Assembly: GCF_017942085.1 (NCBI RefSeq)
Contig: NZ_JAGKSP010000003.1
Location: 62,001-126,000 of the forward strand
Reading direction: 5' to 3'
Length of the DNA stretch: 64,000 nucleotides
From: Paenibacillus lignilyticus
GTDB taxonomy: Bacteria; Bacillota; Bacilli; Paenibacillales; Paenibacillaceae
Positions 34,696 to 43,156 of the stretch are shown here, piece by piece (positions within the stretch are counted from its first letter, which is position 1; the number at the start of each line of letters is the position of its first letter). A program made the position numbers and the translations under genes. Below the pieces are notes generated by a model. It saw only the letters and a list, made by a program, of their open reading frames with translations. It ran no database searches and was not told where the DNA came from.

Positions 34696-35325
34696 TCAGA
34701 CGATGAACGTGTGAATATGAGCGAGCATGGCGTCCAATACCGCTTCGAGCGGGCTCGTCTCTTTTCGAACTTGAGTAAGAAGAAGGCCTCCCTGAAGCGC
34801 AGTCAGCAGCGCCAGCGCGAGATGATTCGGGTCCGCATCGGCTCTCAGCTCTCCCCGGTCATACATAGCGCGAAGTCCTTTGCGGATAGCAAGTTCCCAC
34901 TGCATAAATCCGGCTACGAGCTCGCTGCGAGCTGCCGGATCTGTATCTGCCAGTGCACTTGCAAGAGAGCCAATCGAACAGCCTCCTTGGAAATGCCGTT
35001 CAATCTGAAGCTTCACAATGGCATCGCGCCACATTCGAAGCCCTTCCATACTGTCTAACCGGCTGAGCAGAGGCTCCTGAGCATCCAACACTTGTTCGGT
35101 CTGATACACAATGACCGCTAATACGAGATCTCGCTTCTCCTTGAAATAGTGGTACAGCTGAGAGGCGCTGACCTTGGCCTCCCGCTGCACGTCTTCCACG
35201 CTTGTACCGGCAACGCCGCGATCAAACATCAATTTGGCCGCGGCGGCGACGATACGTGCGCGTGTTTCTTTTCCCTTTTTCGTCAGACGTTGTTCACTTG
35301 TTTTGACATCCGTTATAGTATCCAT
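34696..35325 (-). CDS. TetR-family transcriptional regulator (YxaF/LmrA-like)
   Basis: 209 residues from the ATG at 35325; an upstream ATG at 35361 lies within the operator-promoter palindrome. Helix-turn-helix TSVEDVQREAKVSASQLYHYFKEKRDLV. The central segment IERHFQGGCSIGSLASALAD is typical of the LmrA/YxaF-type TetR subgroup. The palindrome on its own promoter recurs in the promoter of the upstream dehydrogenase gene, so it likely controls both. Confidence 0.85.
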   Translation of the reverse strand: MDTITDVKTSEQRLTKKGKETRARIVAAAAKLMFDRGVAGTSVEDVQREAKVSASQLYHYFKEKRDLVLAVIVYQTEQVLDAQEPLLSRLDSMEGLRMWRDAIVKLQIERHFQGGCSIGSLASALADTDPAARSELVAGFMQWELAIRKGLRAMYDRGELRADADPNHLALALLTALQGGLLLTQVRKETSPLEAVLDAMLAHIHTFIV

Positions 35326-35344
35326 GCATGTAGTATAACAAAAT

Positions 35345-35360
35345 TGGATTATACAATCCA
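35345..35360. promoter_or_regulatory. TetR operator on its own promoter
   Basis: Palindrome TGGATTATACAATCCA, whose minus-strand centre contains a TATAAT -10. Related copy at 36217-36232. Confidence 0.65.
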
Positions 35361-35399
35361 TAAAAAGTCGTTGTGACGTGACCTGAACGAATGGATCAC

Positions 35400-36143
35400 T
35401 TATACAGCGGTTTGTCCGCCGTCGACGGCAAGATTAGCTCCGTGAATGAAGCTGGCACGATCCGTCGCAAGAAAGACGACCGCCTCGGCAATCTCATCCG
35501 CGGAAGCAGGACGGCCTGCCGGCGCTTGGGCAGCAAGTTGATCAAGACCTTCGCCCATTGCATTCGTTCCCTCGGTTCTCGTAGGTCCTGGGCTGACGGT
35601 ATTGACACGGACACCTTTCGGGCCGTATTCAGCTGCCCACGATTTGGTGAGTAGGCTAACAGCCGCTTTGCTTGAACCATATAGACTCATACCGGACATT
35701 CCGTAATCGGCGAGCATCGTCGATATGTTGACGATGGTCCCCTTTCCACTTTCCGCCATCAGCGGCGCCAGTTCGGCGACTAAAAAATAGGGAGCTTTGA
35801 CGTTCAGCGCGTAGACGCGTTCAAAATCTTCCTCCGTCGTTTCATGCGTCGGACCAAACGGGAAGACTCCTGCATTGTTGACAAGAATGTCGACTAGGCC
35901 GTTACCCAGTTCGACTGCGCGCTTCGCCAGGAGCCTCGCGCTCGACGCGTCGAATAGATCCGTCTGCACGAAATCTGCCTTTCCTCCCGCTGCGCGGATA
36001 GCCGCAACTGTCTGTTCGCCACGCTCCCCATTGCGCCCCGCAACCACGACATGAATGCCTTGTGCGGCAAGCTTATTCGCAACTGCTCGACCAATGCCGC
36101 TTGTTCCTCCTGTAATAAGTGCTGTAGCTTGTTTCGTATTCAT
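35400..36143 (-). CDS. short-chain dehydrogenase/reductase (SDR)
   Basis: 247 residues, classical SDR. Cofactor motif TGGTSGIG (residues ~11-18), NNAG, catalytic Ser in VNISTM and Tyr-Lys in LYGSSK, then PGPTRTEG. R42 in VAGRNGERG favours NADP. Target of the neighbouring TetR regulator, judging by a shared operator. Substrate unknown. Confidence 0.9.
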   Translation of the reverse strand: MNTKQATALITGGTSGIGRAVANKLAAQGIHVVVAGRNGERGEQTVAAIRAAGGKADFVQTDLFDASSARLLAKRAVELGNGLVDILVNNAGVFPFGPTHETTEEDFERVYALNVKAPYFLVAELAPLMAESGKGTIVNISTMLADYGMSGMSLYGSSKAAVSLLTKSWAAEYGPKGVRVNTVSPGPTRTEGTNAMGEGLDQLAAQAPAGRPASADEIAEAVVFLATDRASFIHGANLAVDGGQTAV

Positions 36144-36198
36144 ACTATTTTATCCCCTTCGTTTTTTGGAGTGTTTAATCCATTCTTGTTCGAACCTC

Positions 36199-36232
36199 AT
36201 ACTAACAATCATTTTCTGGATTGTCAACTCCA
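36199..36232 (-). promoter_or_regulatory. SDR promoter with TetR-type operator
   Basis: Minus-strand TTGACA (36222-36227), 17-bp spacer, TAGTAT (36199-36204). The -35 lies inside TGGATTGTCAACTCCA (36217-36232), which matches the TetR-gene palindrome at 13 of 16 positions. Confidence 0.7.
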
Positions 36233-36273
36233 AAAAATATTATGAGCTCAATCCGATACCTACAAAGCCGCAC

Positions 36274-36307
36274 AAAAAACACTAAGGAAAGATCCTTAGT
36301 GTTTTTT
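36274..36307. terminator. bidirectional rho-independent terminator
   Basis: AAAAAACACTAAGGA and TCCTTAGTGTTTTTT arms with a 4-nt loop. Confidence 0.9.
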
Positions 36308-36334
36308 AGGATTCGGATTTCGCTGTCTTATCAA

Positions 36335-37720
36335 CTAAGCAACTGTTTTGCTATCCATCTTGTCGCCCTTGCTCATTTTAGCTGCTCGACCAAATTCCAC
36401 ATAATAAAGTGACGCCATCAGAACGATCAGAACAGCCAGTGCCAAGAAAATATTGCTATATACGAATGTAGTGCTATCCTGAGGAATTGGATTTATACGA
36501 ACGGCCGATGTGCCGAAATCCAGTACTTTGCCGATTGTTGCCGTTGATGCAGCCAAAGATATAAATGTGACCATATTGTACAGTCCCAGTCCTACGCCTA
36601 TATGTTCATTTGATAACGTTCGTGAAACGGTGTTCGACATCGCGATCTGCATGAACGATTGACCCAGTACACTGAAAATCAGAAAAATCGCGATATAGAC
36701 CGGCGACATGCCAACAATTGAAGACAAACAAATGAAACCGATTATCAGAAGCGACGCTGCCGTATACACAAGAAACGGATTTCCCTTATCATCCGCCAAT
36801 TTGCCGCCTCCTCGACCCAAAAACGCGGCCACCAAGGCTGACGGCAGCATAACCATTCCGATGAATACCGGCGACAAGTGGTTTACGGAAGCAAGCAATT
36901 GCGGTGTAATGAATTGAATGGCAAAGTTAATGCCGAGCATCACGAAAGTAATCAGCAGCCCGAAAGAAAACGGTCTGTTCCGGAATAATGCCGGGTTAAT
37001 AAATGGTGCTGAAGCATAGCGGATACGCAATATGAAAAAAAAGAGAATAATAGCCCCTGCCAAGGCAAACCCTATATTTCCGCCTGTTAAAGCAAGTAAC
37101 AGAAGGGCAACAGCGCCTGCCAACAGTGATCCGCCAATAAAGTCCATTTTGCCGGCGACTCCCTTTTCATCGTCTAAATACTTTCGATACAGCGGCAACG
37201 TAAAGAGGGATAAAAGTGAAATAACAAATAAAATGCGCCAGTTCCATGCACTGCTCACCACCCCGGCAAGGATCGGACCGAGCGCCGAACCGAGTGCGAA
37301 CCCGATTGCAACGGTACCCAGCGCACGCCCCCGCCGTTCCGTTGAAAAGTAACGAACCGGAATGATCATGGCAATCGCGGGAATGACCGATGCACCGGCT
37401 GCCTGTACGATGCGTCCCGCAATAACCATCCAATATTCAATGGCCACTAAACCTACAATGGATCCAATTGCAAAAAACAGCAACCCAAAAGTTAACAAAC
37501 TCTTCAAGCTATAGCTTTGTGACAATTTCCCATAAGTTACGGAGCCGATTGCATATACAATCATGTAACCTGTTATCATCCAGCTTACTTGGGATGGCGT
37601 AAGATAAAACTCCTTGCTGATAGTTGGAAGTACAACATTAAACATGTTTGCGCTCATAACAGAGATAATAAGCGTAAAGACCATGATACCAAGCAATAAT
37701 TCTCCGGTATTCTTTTTCAT
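36335..37720 (-). CDS. MFS transporter, 14-helix DHA2 drug:H+ antiporter type
   Basis: 461 residues with about 14 hydrophobic helices. Motif A-like GKLSQSYSLK, motif C-like GPILAGVVSSAWNWRILFVI. Layout resembles Tet(K)/Tet(L)/Tet(38)-type and quinolone efflux pumps. Its ATG overlaps the stop of the azoreductase gene (ATGA), so the two are translationally coupled, as in quinone or electrophile stress operons. Confidence 0.85.
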   Translation of the reverse strand: MKKNTGELLLGIMVFTLIISVMSANMFNVVLPTISKEFYLTPSQVSWMITGYMIVYAIGSVTYGKLSQSYSLKSLLTFGLLFFAIGSIVGLVAIEYWMVIAGRIVQAAGASVIPAIAMIIPVRYFSTERRGRALGTVAIGFALGSALGPILAGVVSSAWNWRILFVISLLSLFTLPLYRKYLDDEKGVAGKMDFIGGSLLAGAVALLLLALTGGNIGFALAGAIILFFFILRIRYASAPFINPALFRNRPFSFGLLITFVMLGINFAIQFITPQLLASVNHLSPVFIGMVMLPSALVAAFLGRGGGKLADDKGNPFLVYTAASLLIIGFICLSSIVGMSPVYIAIFLIFSVLGQSFMQIAMSNTVSRTLSNEHIGVGLGLYNMVTFISLAASTATIGKVLDFGTSAVRINPIPQDSTTFVYSNIFLALAVLIVLMASLYYVEFGRAAKMSKGDKMDSKTVA

Positions 37721-38367
37721 TTCTGAACCGGCATTTTGGAAAAATAGGTCGCGGCTCCCTCAGCTTCCTTATAGGCTTTTTCCAATATTTCATCCCGATT
37801 TAGAACAGCTGTCCCTTGAGCTCGGATGATCTGATAATCTTCAACCCCCAGGAATTGAAACATCGATTTGAGATATTTATGAGAAAATTCAACTTCCGTA
37901 TACCAATCATTATTCGTGTACACGGCGCCGCTTCCTTGGATAACAAGAAGGCTTCGACCGTCCTTCAGCAGCCCTACCGAACCATTCTCCGTATATTTGA
38001 ACGTTTCGCGAGGGATCAGGATGTTATCCATATAATCTTTGAGTTTGGATGAAATATTGAAGTTATGCAGCGGCATTGCGATGACATACTTATTGGCGCT
38101 TTTAAATTGTTGCAGGATCTCAGCCATGCGCGATGTCACTTTCTGTTCTTCGGCGTTAATCGGCTCGCCTTTTGCCAGCTTGTCCCATGCGCTCAGTACC
38201 GTTTGATCGACCGCGGGTACTTCTTCGCTGTATAGATTAATTTGTTCGATGGAATCACTTGGATTCATCTCTTTATAGGTCTTCACAAAATGTTGAAGAA
38301 CATTCGTGCTGACGGAAGATGCGGATTCTACTTTCGGATGGGCATTAATGATTAGCAATTTATTCAT
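37717..38367 (-). CDS. FMN-dependent NADH-azoreductase / quinone reductase (AzoR family)
   Basis: 216 residues, flavodoxin-like fold. IINAHPKVESASSVST is the FMN-phosphate loop; MPLHNFNISSKLKDYMDNI and FQFLGV are family landmarks. B. subtilis AzoR1/2 detoxify quinones and azo compounds. Operon with the MFS pump; a palindrome lies on the promoter (38401-38419). Confidence 0.85.
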   Translation of the reverse strand: MNKLLIINAHPKVESASSVSTNVLQHFVKTYKEMNPSDSIEQINLYSEEVPAVDQTVLSAWDKLAKGEPINAEEQKVTSRMAEILQQFKSANKYVIAMPLHNFNISSKLKDYMDNILIPRETFKYTENGSVGLLKDGRSLLVIQGSGAVYTNNDWYTEVEFSHKYLKSMFQFLGVEDYQIIRAQGTAVLNRDEILEKAYKEAEGAATYFSKMPVQK

Positions 38368-38400
38368 ATCGAATCTCTCCCTTATGATAATCTCTTTATT

Positions 38401-38419
38401 GACGATAATATATATCGTC
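38401..38419. promoter_or_regulatory. operator-like palindrome upstream of azoreductase
   Basis: GACGAT-N7-ATCGTC over the likely -10 (TATATT/TATTAT on the minus strand). No regulator gene adjoins it in a unit of its own. Confidence 0.55.
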
Positions 38420-38506
38420 GATTAACTATGTCCATAATATATGCTTTTGATGAGGTTCTGTCAATCCAATTGCAATGGGAATTGAGGAAGAGTGAAGCAA
38501 TGCCGC

Positions 38507-38539
38507 AAAAAAAGAAATCCGCTTTGCAGAGCGGATTTC
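38507..38539 (-). terminator. rho-independent terminator
   Basis: GAAATCCGCT and AGCGGATTTC arms, then seven T on the minus strand. Confidence 0.9.
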
Positions 38540-38554
38540 CAGCCTTAAAGCTTG

Positions 38555-39013
38555 TTATCCCAGCGAGATACCGATAGAAGCATTATCTTCGGGGGTGCCG
38601 AGCCAATAACCGTAAGCTAGTGCTACTGTAACGAAATGCATTACAACTTCCGGTGCAGGCGGACCCGGTGGTACCGTATCGGCGGGACGGCCGATTTCAC
38701 TAAAAAACTCTCCCATTTTCACAGTCGATGCGACTAACAAGGTTACGGTTTCACTCGAGGAATTTCGCCAAGCGTGCTTTACGTTCCCCGGAATATCAAT
38801 CGTATCTCCTGCCGTAACCGTTCTCCAACTGTCTTCCGTGAAAGCTTCGAGCTCGCCCGAAAGTACGACAAAAGTTTCGCGATCGTCATGACTATGAACA
38901 GGTACGATAACACCCGGTGGAACTTCAGCCTTCATAAGGGAATAGTCCCTATTTTCCGACAAATCCGTTAACAGTTGAATACGCGGTCCCATGACATCCA
39001 ATAGTGCTGACAT
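38555..39013 (-). CDS. cupin-domain protein
   Basis: 152 residues. Single cupin with motif 1 VPVHSHDDRETFVVLSGELEAF and motif 2 GDTIDIPGNVKHAWRN, giving a His2-Glu-His metal site. AGGAGG precedes the ATG. Follows the two paralogous cupin genes on the same strand (57 bp gap) and may share their promoter. Substrate unknown; differs clearly from the other two cupins. Confidence 0.8.
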   Translation of the reverse strand: MSALLDVMGPRIQLLTDLSENRDYSLMKAEVPPGVIVPVHSHDDRETFVVLSGELEAFTEDSWRTVTAGDTIDIPGNVKHAWRNSSSETVTLLVASTVKMGEFFSEIGRPADTVPPGPPAPEVVMHFVTVALAYGYWLGTPEDNASIGISLG

Positions 39014-39070
39014 AATTATTTCCTCCTAGTGGCTCTTTAATGAATTGAAATGGATATGAAGTTCGCAAGG

Positions 39071-39577
39071 TTATTTATGAAGTGGCGGTCCCACTATAAG
39101 TACGTGAAAGGTTTTACATATTTCTTCCATTTGGTCTAATGGCAACCCGTTTATTGACTGCCAAAAGGCTTCTTCTCCTCCGGGAGTAAACATGATCTGT
39201 ACATGTAACCGAGAGGCGCCAAAATTAGCGAAAGCATGAGGAGTTCCTTTCGGAATATTGACGATATCTCCCACTTCCGCGTTGAACTCCGCTCCATTCA
39301 CATGAAATCGAGCCTTTCCTTCCAGGATGCGGAATATTTCGTCCGTCCTCTGATGAATGTGTAGCATAGGTCCGTACGGCGGCTCATTCTTCGGGTCCAT
39401 AATGACTTCAATTAAGGAGTAGGTTCCATTGGTTTCTTCGCCTTTTACCCGAATTCTGTACCTTTCTCCGGGAGTGTGGATCAAGTCGATCCACTCCGAT
39501 TCCTCGTTCTGCTGAAAAATGCCATGTAGATCTATTACGGGTTGGTCACGATGTGTTGTCACGATGTTAGGCCTCAT
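39071..39577 (-). CDS. cupin-domain protein, paralogue of the preceding gene
   Basis: 168 residues. Cupin motif 1 MLHIHQRTDEIFRILEGKARF and motif 2 GDIVNIPKGTPHAFANF with two His, Glu and His as metal ligands. Shares the layout of the 39574-40071 protein throughout (GER.RIRVKGE.TNG.YS, FTPGG, final VIxxGPPL). Start overlaps that gene's stop (ATGA). The pair is a tandem duplication. Confidence 0.8.
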   Translation of the reverse strand: MRPNIVTTHRDQPVIDLHGIFQQNEESEWIDLIHTPGERYRIRVKGEETNGTYSLIEVIMDPKNEPPYGPMLHIHQRTDEIFRILEGKARFHVNGAEFNAEVGDIVNIPKGTPHAFANFGASRLHVQIMFTPGGEEAFWQSINGLPLDQMEEICKTFHVLIVGPPLHK

Positions 39578-40071
39578 TTATTTTCAAGTGGCGGTCCCGT
39601 GAAGATGACCTGATATTTGGTTCTGGACAGTTCGATTATTTCTTCGATTGTTTTACCGACACAATCCTGGAATGCGAGCTCATCTCCCGCGGGAGTAAAC
39701 GTAATCTGCAAATGCAGCGGCGTTTCCAAGTCAAAATTAGCGAAAGTGTGCGCCGTACCCTTTGGAACGACAACGATATCCCCCGCTTCCGCATCGAGTT
39801 CTTTGCCGTCCAAGTAGAATCGCGCTTTTCCCGCAATGACGCGGAATATCTCGTCGGTTCTTTCATGAATATGAATAGGTGGTCCGTACGATGAACCATA
39901 GGAAGAGTCCTTGACCAGATCCAAAATGGAGTATGCGCCATTGGTATCTTCGCCTTTGACGCGAATACAAATTCGTTCTCCCGGCACGTGTTCCACTTGT
40001 TGCCATTCGATTTCTTCATTCCGGTGGGAAATAGCTGTGCGTTCCATTGCTGCTTCTGGATGCTTGTTCAT
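39574..40071 (-). CDS. cupin-domain protein, first gene of the cupin operon
   Basis: 165 residues. Motif 1 PIHIHERTDEIFRVIAGKARF and motif 2 GDIVVVPKGTAHTFANF. GGAGG precedes the ATG. Promoter and 29-bp palindrome at 40121-40181 and divergent Rrf2 gene indicate Rrf2-dependent control. Such cupins are often quercetinase- or isomerase-like; no substrate can be named. Confidence 0.8.
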   Translation of the reverse strand: MNKHPEAAMERTAISHRNEEIEWQQVEHVPGERICIRVKGEDTNGAYSILDLVKDSSYGSSYGPPIHIHERTDEIFRVIAGKARFYLDGKELDAEAGDIVVVPKGTAHTFANFDLETPLHLQITFTPAGDELAFQDCVGKTIEEIIELSRTKYQVIFTGPPLENK

Positions 40072-40120
40072 GCAGTCTAACCTCCGTTATTTTTGTTCTC
40101 TGAGCTGTTCCACAATCGTC

Positions 40121-40181
40121 GACAATGTTTATCGCCTATAAACATTGTCTATAATATAGCGATTAACGTCGGGCTTGTCAA
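40121..40181 (-). promoter_or_regulatory. cupin operon promoter with a long palindrome
   Basis: Minus-strand TTGACA (40176-40181), 17-bp spacer, TATATT (40153-40158). At the start site lies a perfect palindrome with 12-bp arms GACAATGTTTAT and ATAAACATTGTC and a 5-bp centre (40121-40149), well placed for a repressor such as the divergent Rrf2 protein. Confidence 0.8.
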
Positions 40182-40223
40182 TCGACCGGACAACGCATTT
40201 CGACTTGCAAATTCCGCCAAGCC

Positions 40224-40256
40224 TCGATTGACAAGGGTTATGAATCCACCTAAGAT
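40224..40256 (+). promoter_or_regulatory. Rrf2 gene promoter
   Basis: TTGACA (40228-40233), 17-bp spacer, TAAGAT (40251-40256). The 12-bp sequence around its -35, TCGATTGACAAG, is the exact inverted copy of that around the cupin -35 (40174-40185). Confidence 0.75.
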
Positions 40257-40295
40257 GTTAGTATTACGTTTTGAGTTCAGAAAGCAGGTGTTTGC

Positions 40296-40799
40296 ATGCA
40301 GTACAGTATAGGTGTTGAATATGCGCTGCATTGCTTGGTATATTTAATCGACACTCCGTCTGATGCGACTATAGGGATTAAAGAGCTCTCTGCGTTTCAA
40401 GGCATTTCGGAGACCTATTTGTCCAAGATTTTCGGAAAATTAACGAAGGCGGGTATCGTTCGTTCCGTTCCCGGGGTAAAAGGCGGCTATAAATTAGCCA
40501 AGCCTCCTGCGGAAATCTCGTTTTGGGATGTCGTCGAAGCCGTTGAAGGCAAGTCCCCAATTTTTCAATGCAAAAATATTAAGGACAACAGTTATTTGTG
40601 CCGTGACGAGGAGTATGCGGCGTGCACCAGAGCCACTCCCTGCGTCATTAACTTAACGATGCGCGATGCCGAGGAAACCATGCGTAATCAACTCCGGAAT
40701 AAGTCGTTGATATGGCTGAACGAAGAGCTGGATCGCGTGCTAACTCCTAAGGCTCGCCAAGAGACGCGCGACTTTTTTGCCCAGGGCACCGGTGGTTAA
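40296..40799 (+). CDS. Rrf2-family transcriptional regulator
   Basis: 167 residues. Winged helix (IGIKELSAFQGISETYLSKIFGKLTKAGIVRSVPGVKGGYKLAK) then a cysteine-bearing segment FQCKN..YLCRDEEYAACTRATPC. Spacing of these Cys differs from the C-x5-C-x5-C Fe-S site of IscR/NsrR, so redox sensing by thiols or a different cluster is possible. Divergent from the cupin operon. Confidence 0.85.
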   Translation: MQYSIGVEYALHCLVYLIDTPSDATIGIKELSAFQGISETYLSKIFGKLTKAGIVRSVPGVKGGYKLAKPPAEISFWDVVEAVEGKSPIFQCKNIKDNSYLCRDEEYAACTRATPCVINLTMRDAEETMRNQLRNKSLIWLNEELDRVLTPKARQETRDFFAQGTGG

Positions 40800-40830
40800 T
40801 CTCTTCTCGAGGCTTTGACTCTACCAAACA

Positions 40831-40862
40831 AAAAATCACAGCCGCATACGGCTGTGATTTTT
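40831..40862. terminator. bidirectional rho-independent terminator
   Basis: AAAAATCACAGCCG and CGGCTGTGATTTTT arms with a 4-nt loop between convergent genes. Confidence 0.9.
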
Positions 40863-40881
40863 GCTGTTTAATTTATGGAAT

Positions 40882-41769
40882 TCAATGATCGGATTGGTTT
40901 CTGGACTCGAAATATTCGATAACCACATCGCGAAATTCCATCGCGGCCGGCGAAATATAGCGACTTTTGTGCCACAATAATGCGATTTTGCGCACCACTT
41001 CGTGCGTCTCTACCTGGAGATATTTGATTTGTGCTCGCTCATTTCTTGCCGTGCTCGGGATGAAGGCGATGCCAATTTCGGCTTCCACCAGATTGACCAA
41101 TCTTGCCGGTTCATCCCCTTCGTACACATAACGAGGTACAAATCCAAGCGATTTACAAACCTCGTCTATTAAATCGCGGGTACCATATCCGACTTTCACG
41201 CCGACAAAACATTCATCTCGCAGCTCGGTCAACGATACGCTTCCTCGATCCGCAAGCCGATGCCCAATTGGAACGGCGACAAGGATGGGGTCGATGTATA
41301 CGATTTGACATTCGATGTCATCCCGTTCGACCGGAGGCGAGGACAAACAATAATCGACTTCCCCTCTCTCCAGAAGCATGATCATCTCCTGTGTGGTGAG
41401 CATTTGTACGTGAAACTGAATATTGGGCCGCTTTTTTCGAAATTCCCTAAGGATACTCGGTAACACGCTTGCGCTGGTTACCCCCAATTCAAGCGTGCCA
41501 TGATCGGGGCTCGATAATTCGCTTAGCTCCAGTTTCCCCTGTTCCAATTCGAACAAAGCCCTCTCTGCGCGTCGAAGAAACCTTCTTCCGAACTCGTTCA
41601 ATTGCAGCTTCCTGCCTACCCGGTCGAATAGTGAAACCCCCAGATCTTCCTCCAGGCGCTGAATCGTTTTGCTTAATGACGATTGCGTAACATGCAGTGT
41701 CCGGGCAGCTTCGGTCACATGTTCAGAACGAGCTACCGCCAGAAAATAGTGCAGCTGAAGAAGTTCCAT
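40882..41769 (-). CDS. LysR-family transcriptional regulator
   Basis: About 295 residues from the ATG at 41769 (GGAG upstream). N-terminal helix-turn-helix (HVTEAARTLHVTQSSLSKTIQRLEEDLGVSLFDR) and a LysR substrate-binding domain (LELGVTSASVLPSILREFRKKRPNIQFHV). Resembles CynR/GltC-type regulators. Divergent from the MFS gene at 41889, its probable target across the 119-bp gap. Confidence 0.9.
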   Translation of the reverse strand: MELLQLHYFLAVARSEHVTEAARTLHVTQSSLSKTIQRLEEDLGVSLFDRVGRKLQLNEFGRRFLRRAERALFELEQGKLELSELSSPDHGTLELGVTSASVLPSILREFRKKRPNIQFHVQMLTTQEMIMLLERGEVDYCLSSPPVERDDIECQIVYIDPILVAVPIGHRLADRGSVSLTELRDECFVGVKVGYGTRDLIDEVCKSLGFVPRYVYEGDEPARLVNLVEAEIGIAFIPSTARNERAQIKYLQVETHEVVRKIALLWHKSRYISPAAMEFRDVVIEYFESRNQSDH

Positions 41770-41888
41770 TATTGCACGCTCCATTCATTACTTCCAGTCA
41801 ATGAGATTATAGCATGCAATGCGTTGGAATAAATAATTGAGATCAAGTATGATGATGACAATAAATTTTCATAGGGGGACTGCACATC

Positions 41889-43076
41889 ATGAATCGTAAA
41901 CTCATTCTTTATATTGTTGCGTTTGCCGCATTTCTTGGGCCGTTTACGCAAACCATTTATACCCCGGTGCTGCCCGAGGTCGCCAGTGAACTCCACTCTA
42001 CTTCATTCATCGTAAACTTGACGATTTCAGTGTTCACCTTGTTTCTTGCAATCATGCAGATGATCTATGGTCCGCTCACCGATTCAAAGGGGCGCCGCAA
42101 AGTTATTCTTTTCGGAATAACACTGTATGTTATCGCTTCGATCGGGTGTTTTTTCTCCGCAAACATAGAGCTGCTTATCGTCTTCCGGGCGTTGCAGGCT
42201 ATCGGAATCGCTGCGGGATCGGTCGTTGCCGTTACGGTCATCAGCGACTTGTTCGATGGAAAAGAGCGCGGACAAGCGATGGGGACTTTTCAAATGTTGG
42301 TCTCTCTAGGACCCGTGCTCGGGCCGGTTATCGGCGGCTTTCTAAGCGGAATGTTTAATTTTCACTCCGTGTTTCTCGCTCTTGCGGCAACAGGTATGCT
42401 TGTGCTGATTTTCAACTACCTCTACTTGAAGGAGACAAAGCCGGACAACGTCGAAGCAGGGCGTTTTCAACTGAGGGATTTTGCGGCGATTTTTCAGAAT
42501 CGGATCGGATCATCCATCATTTATCTTGGCTTTATTCAATACTATGTGTTTTACGATTTTCTTGTCTTCCTGCCGAGCATCCTAAGCGATCGATACGGCT
42601 TGTCAGCCGAGCAGAAGGGACTTGTCTTTCTGCCGATGTCGCTTGGCATCGTGGTTGGCAGTTATTTAGGCGGGAAGATCCAAGCGCGAATGGATGGCGA
42701 AAAGCTGCTCGTTCTGACGACTTATCTATGTGTGATTTCGGTAGTGTTCTTCCTTATCTCTTATTCATTTTCATTAGGCTGGCTGCTGGCCGGCATCATC
42801 TTCTTCGGTTTATCACTCGGGTTCTCGCTTCCCGTGCAGACGACGCTGCTAACGAACGCGTTCACGAAGAACCGTGCGACCGCCGTTGGAGCCTACAACT
42901 TCTTCCGATATATGGGGATGGCTTTCAGTCCGATCGTAGGCAGCCCGCTCTACCACATCGGCGGTAATTACTTGTTGTTTGGTTTTATCATCATCGTTTT
43001 CCTGGCTTTTGCCTTGCTGCTGTCGCGACGTTTACTTGGCGCACAAGCAAATAGTCCCTCCCTTGAAAAGGGATAA
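41889..43076 (+). CDS. MFS transporter, 12-helix DHA1 multidrug type
   Basis: 395 residues with about 12 hydrophobic helices. Motif A GPLTDSKGRRKV between helices 2 and 3, motif C GPVLGPVIGGFLSG in helix 5, both marks of the Bcr/EmrD/YdgK-like DHA1 group. AGGGGG precedes the ATG. Likely effluxes a small organic compound; controlled by the divergent LysR gene. Confidence 0.85.
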   Translation: MNRKLILYIVAFAAFLGPFTQTIYTPVLPEVASELHSTSFIVNLTISVFTLFLAIMQMIYGPLTDSKGRRKVILFGITLYVIASIGCFFSANIELLIVFRALQAIGIAAGSVVAVTVISDLFDGKERGQAMGTFQMLVSLGPVLGPVIGGFLSGMFNFHSVFLALAATGMLVLIFNYLYLKETKPDNVEAGRFQLRDFAAIFQNRIGSSIIYLGFIQYYVFYDFLVFLPSILSDRYGLSAEQKGLVFLPMSLGIVVGSYLGGKIQARMDGEKLLVLTTYLCVISVVFFLISYSFSLGWLLAGIIFFGLSLGFSLPVQTTLLTNAFTKNRATAVGAYNFFRYMGMAFSPIVGSPLYHIGGNYLLFGFIIIVFLAFALLLSRRLLGAQANSPSLEKG

Positions 43077-43111
43077 ATTGGGCCTGATGGTCAGAACATA
43101 ATCGCAAAAGC

Positions 43112-43139
43112 AAAAAACGTCCTAGCCTTGGACGTTTTC
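43112..43139. terminator. rho-independent terminator
   Basis: AAAACGTCC and GGACGTTTT arms with a 7-nt loop, flanked by A/T-runs on both sides. Confidence 0.8.
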
Positions 43140-43156
43140 TGGAAGCAGTTATTCGC

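Noticed and set aside
34423..35058. Plus-strand ORF opposite the TetR gene
   Set aside because: Antisense shadow covering a terminator and a confident minus-strand gene.
36185..36205. tRNA T-loop-like GGTTCGAAC on the minus strand
   Set aside because: No acceptor or anticodon stems around it; it lies just downstream of the SDR promoter.
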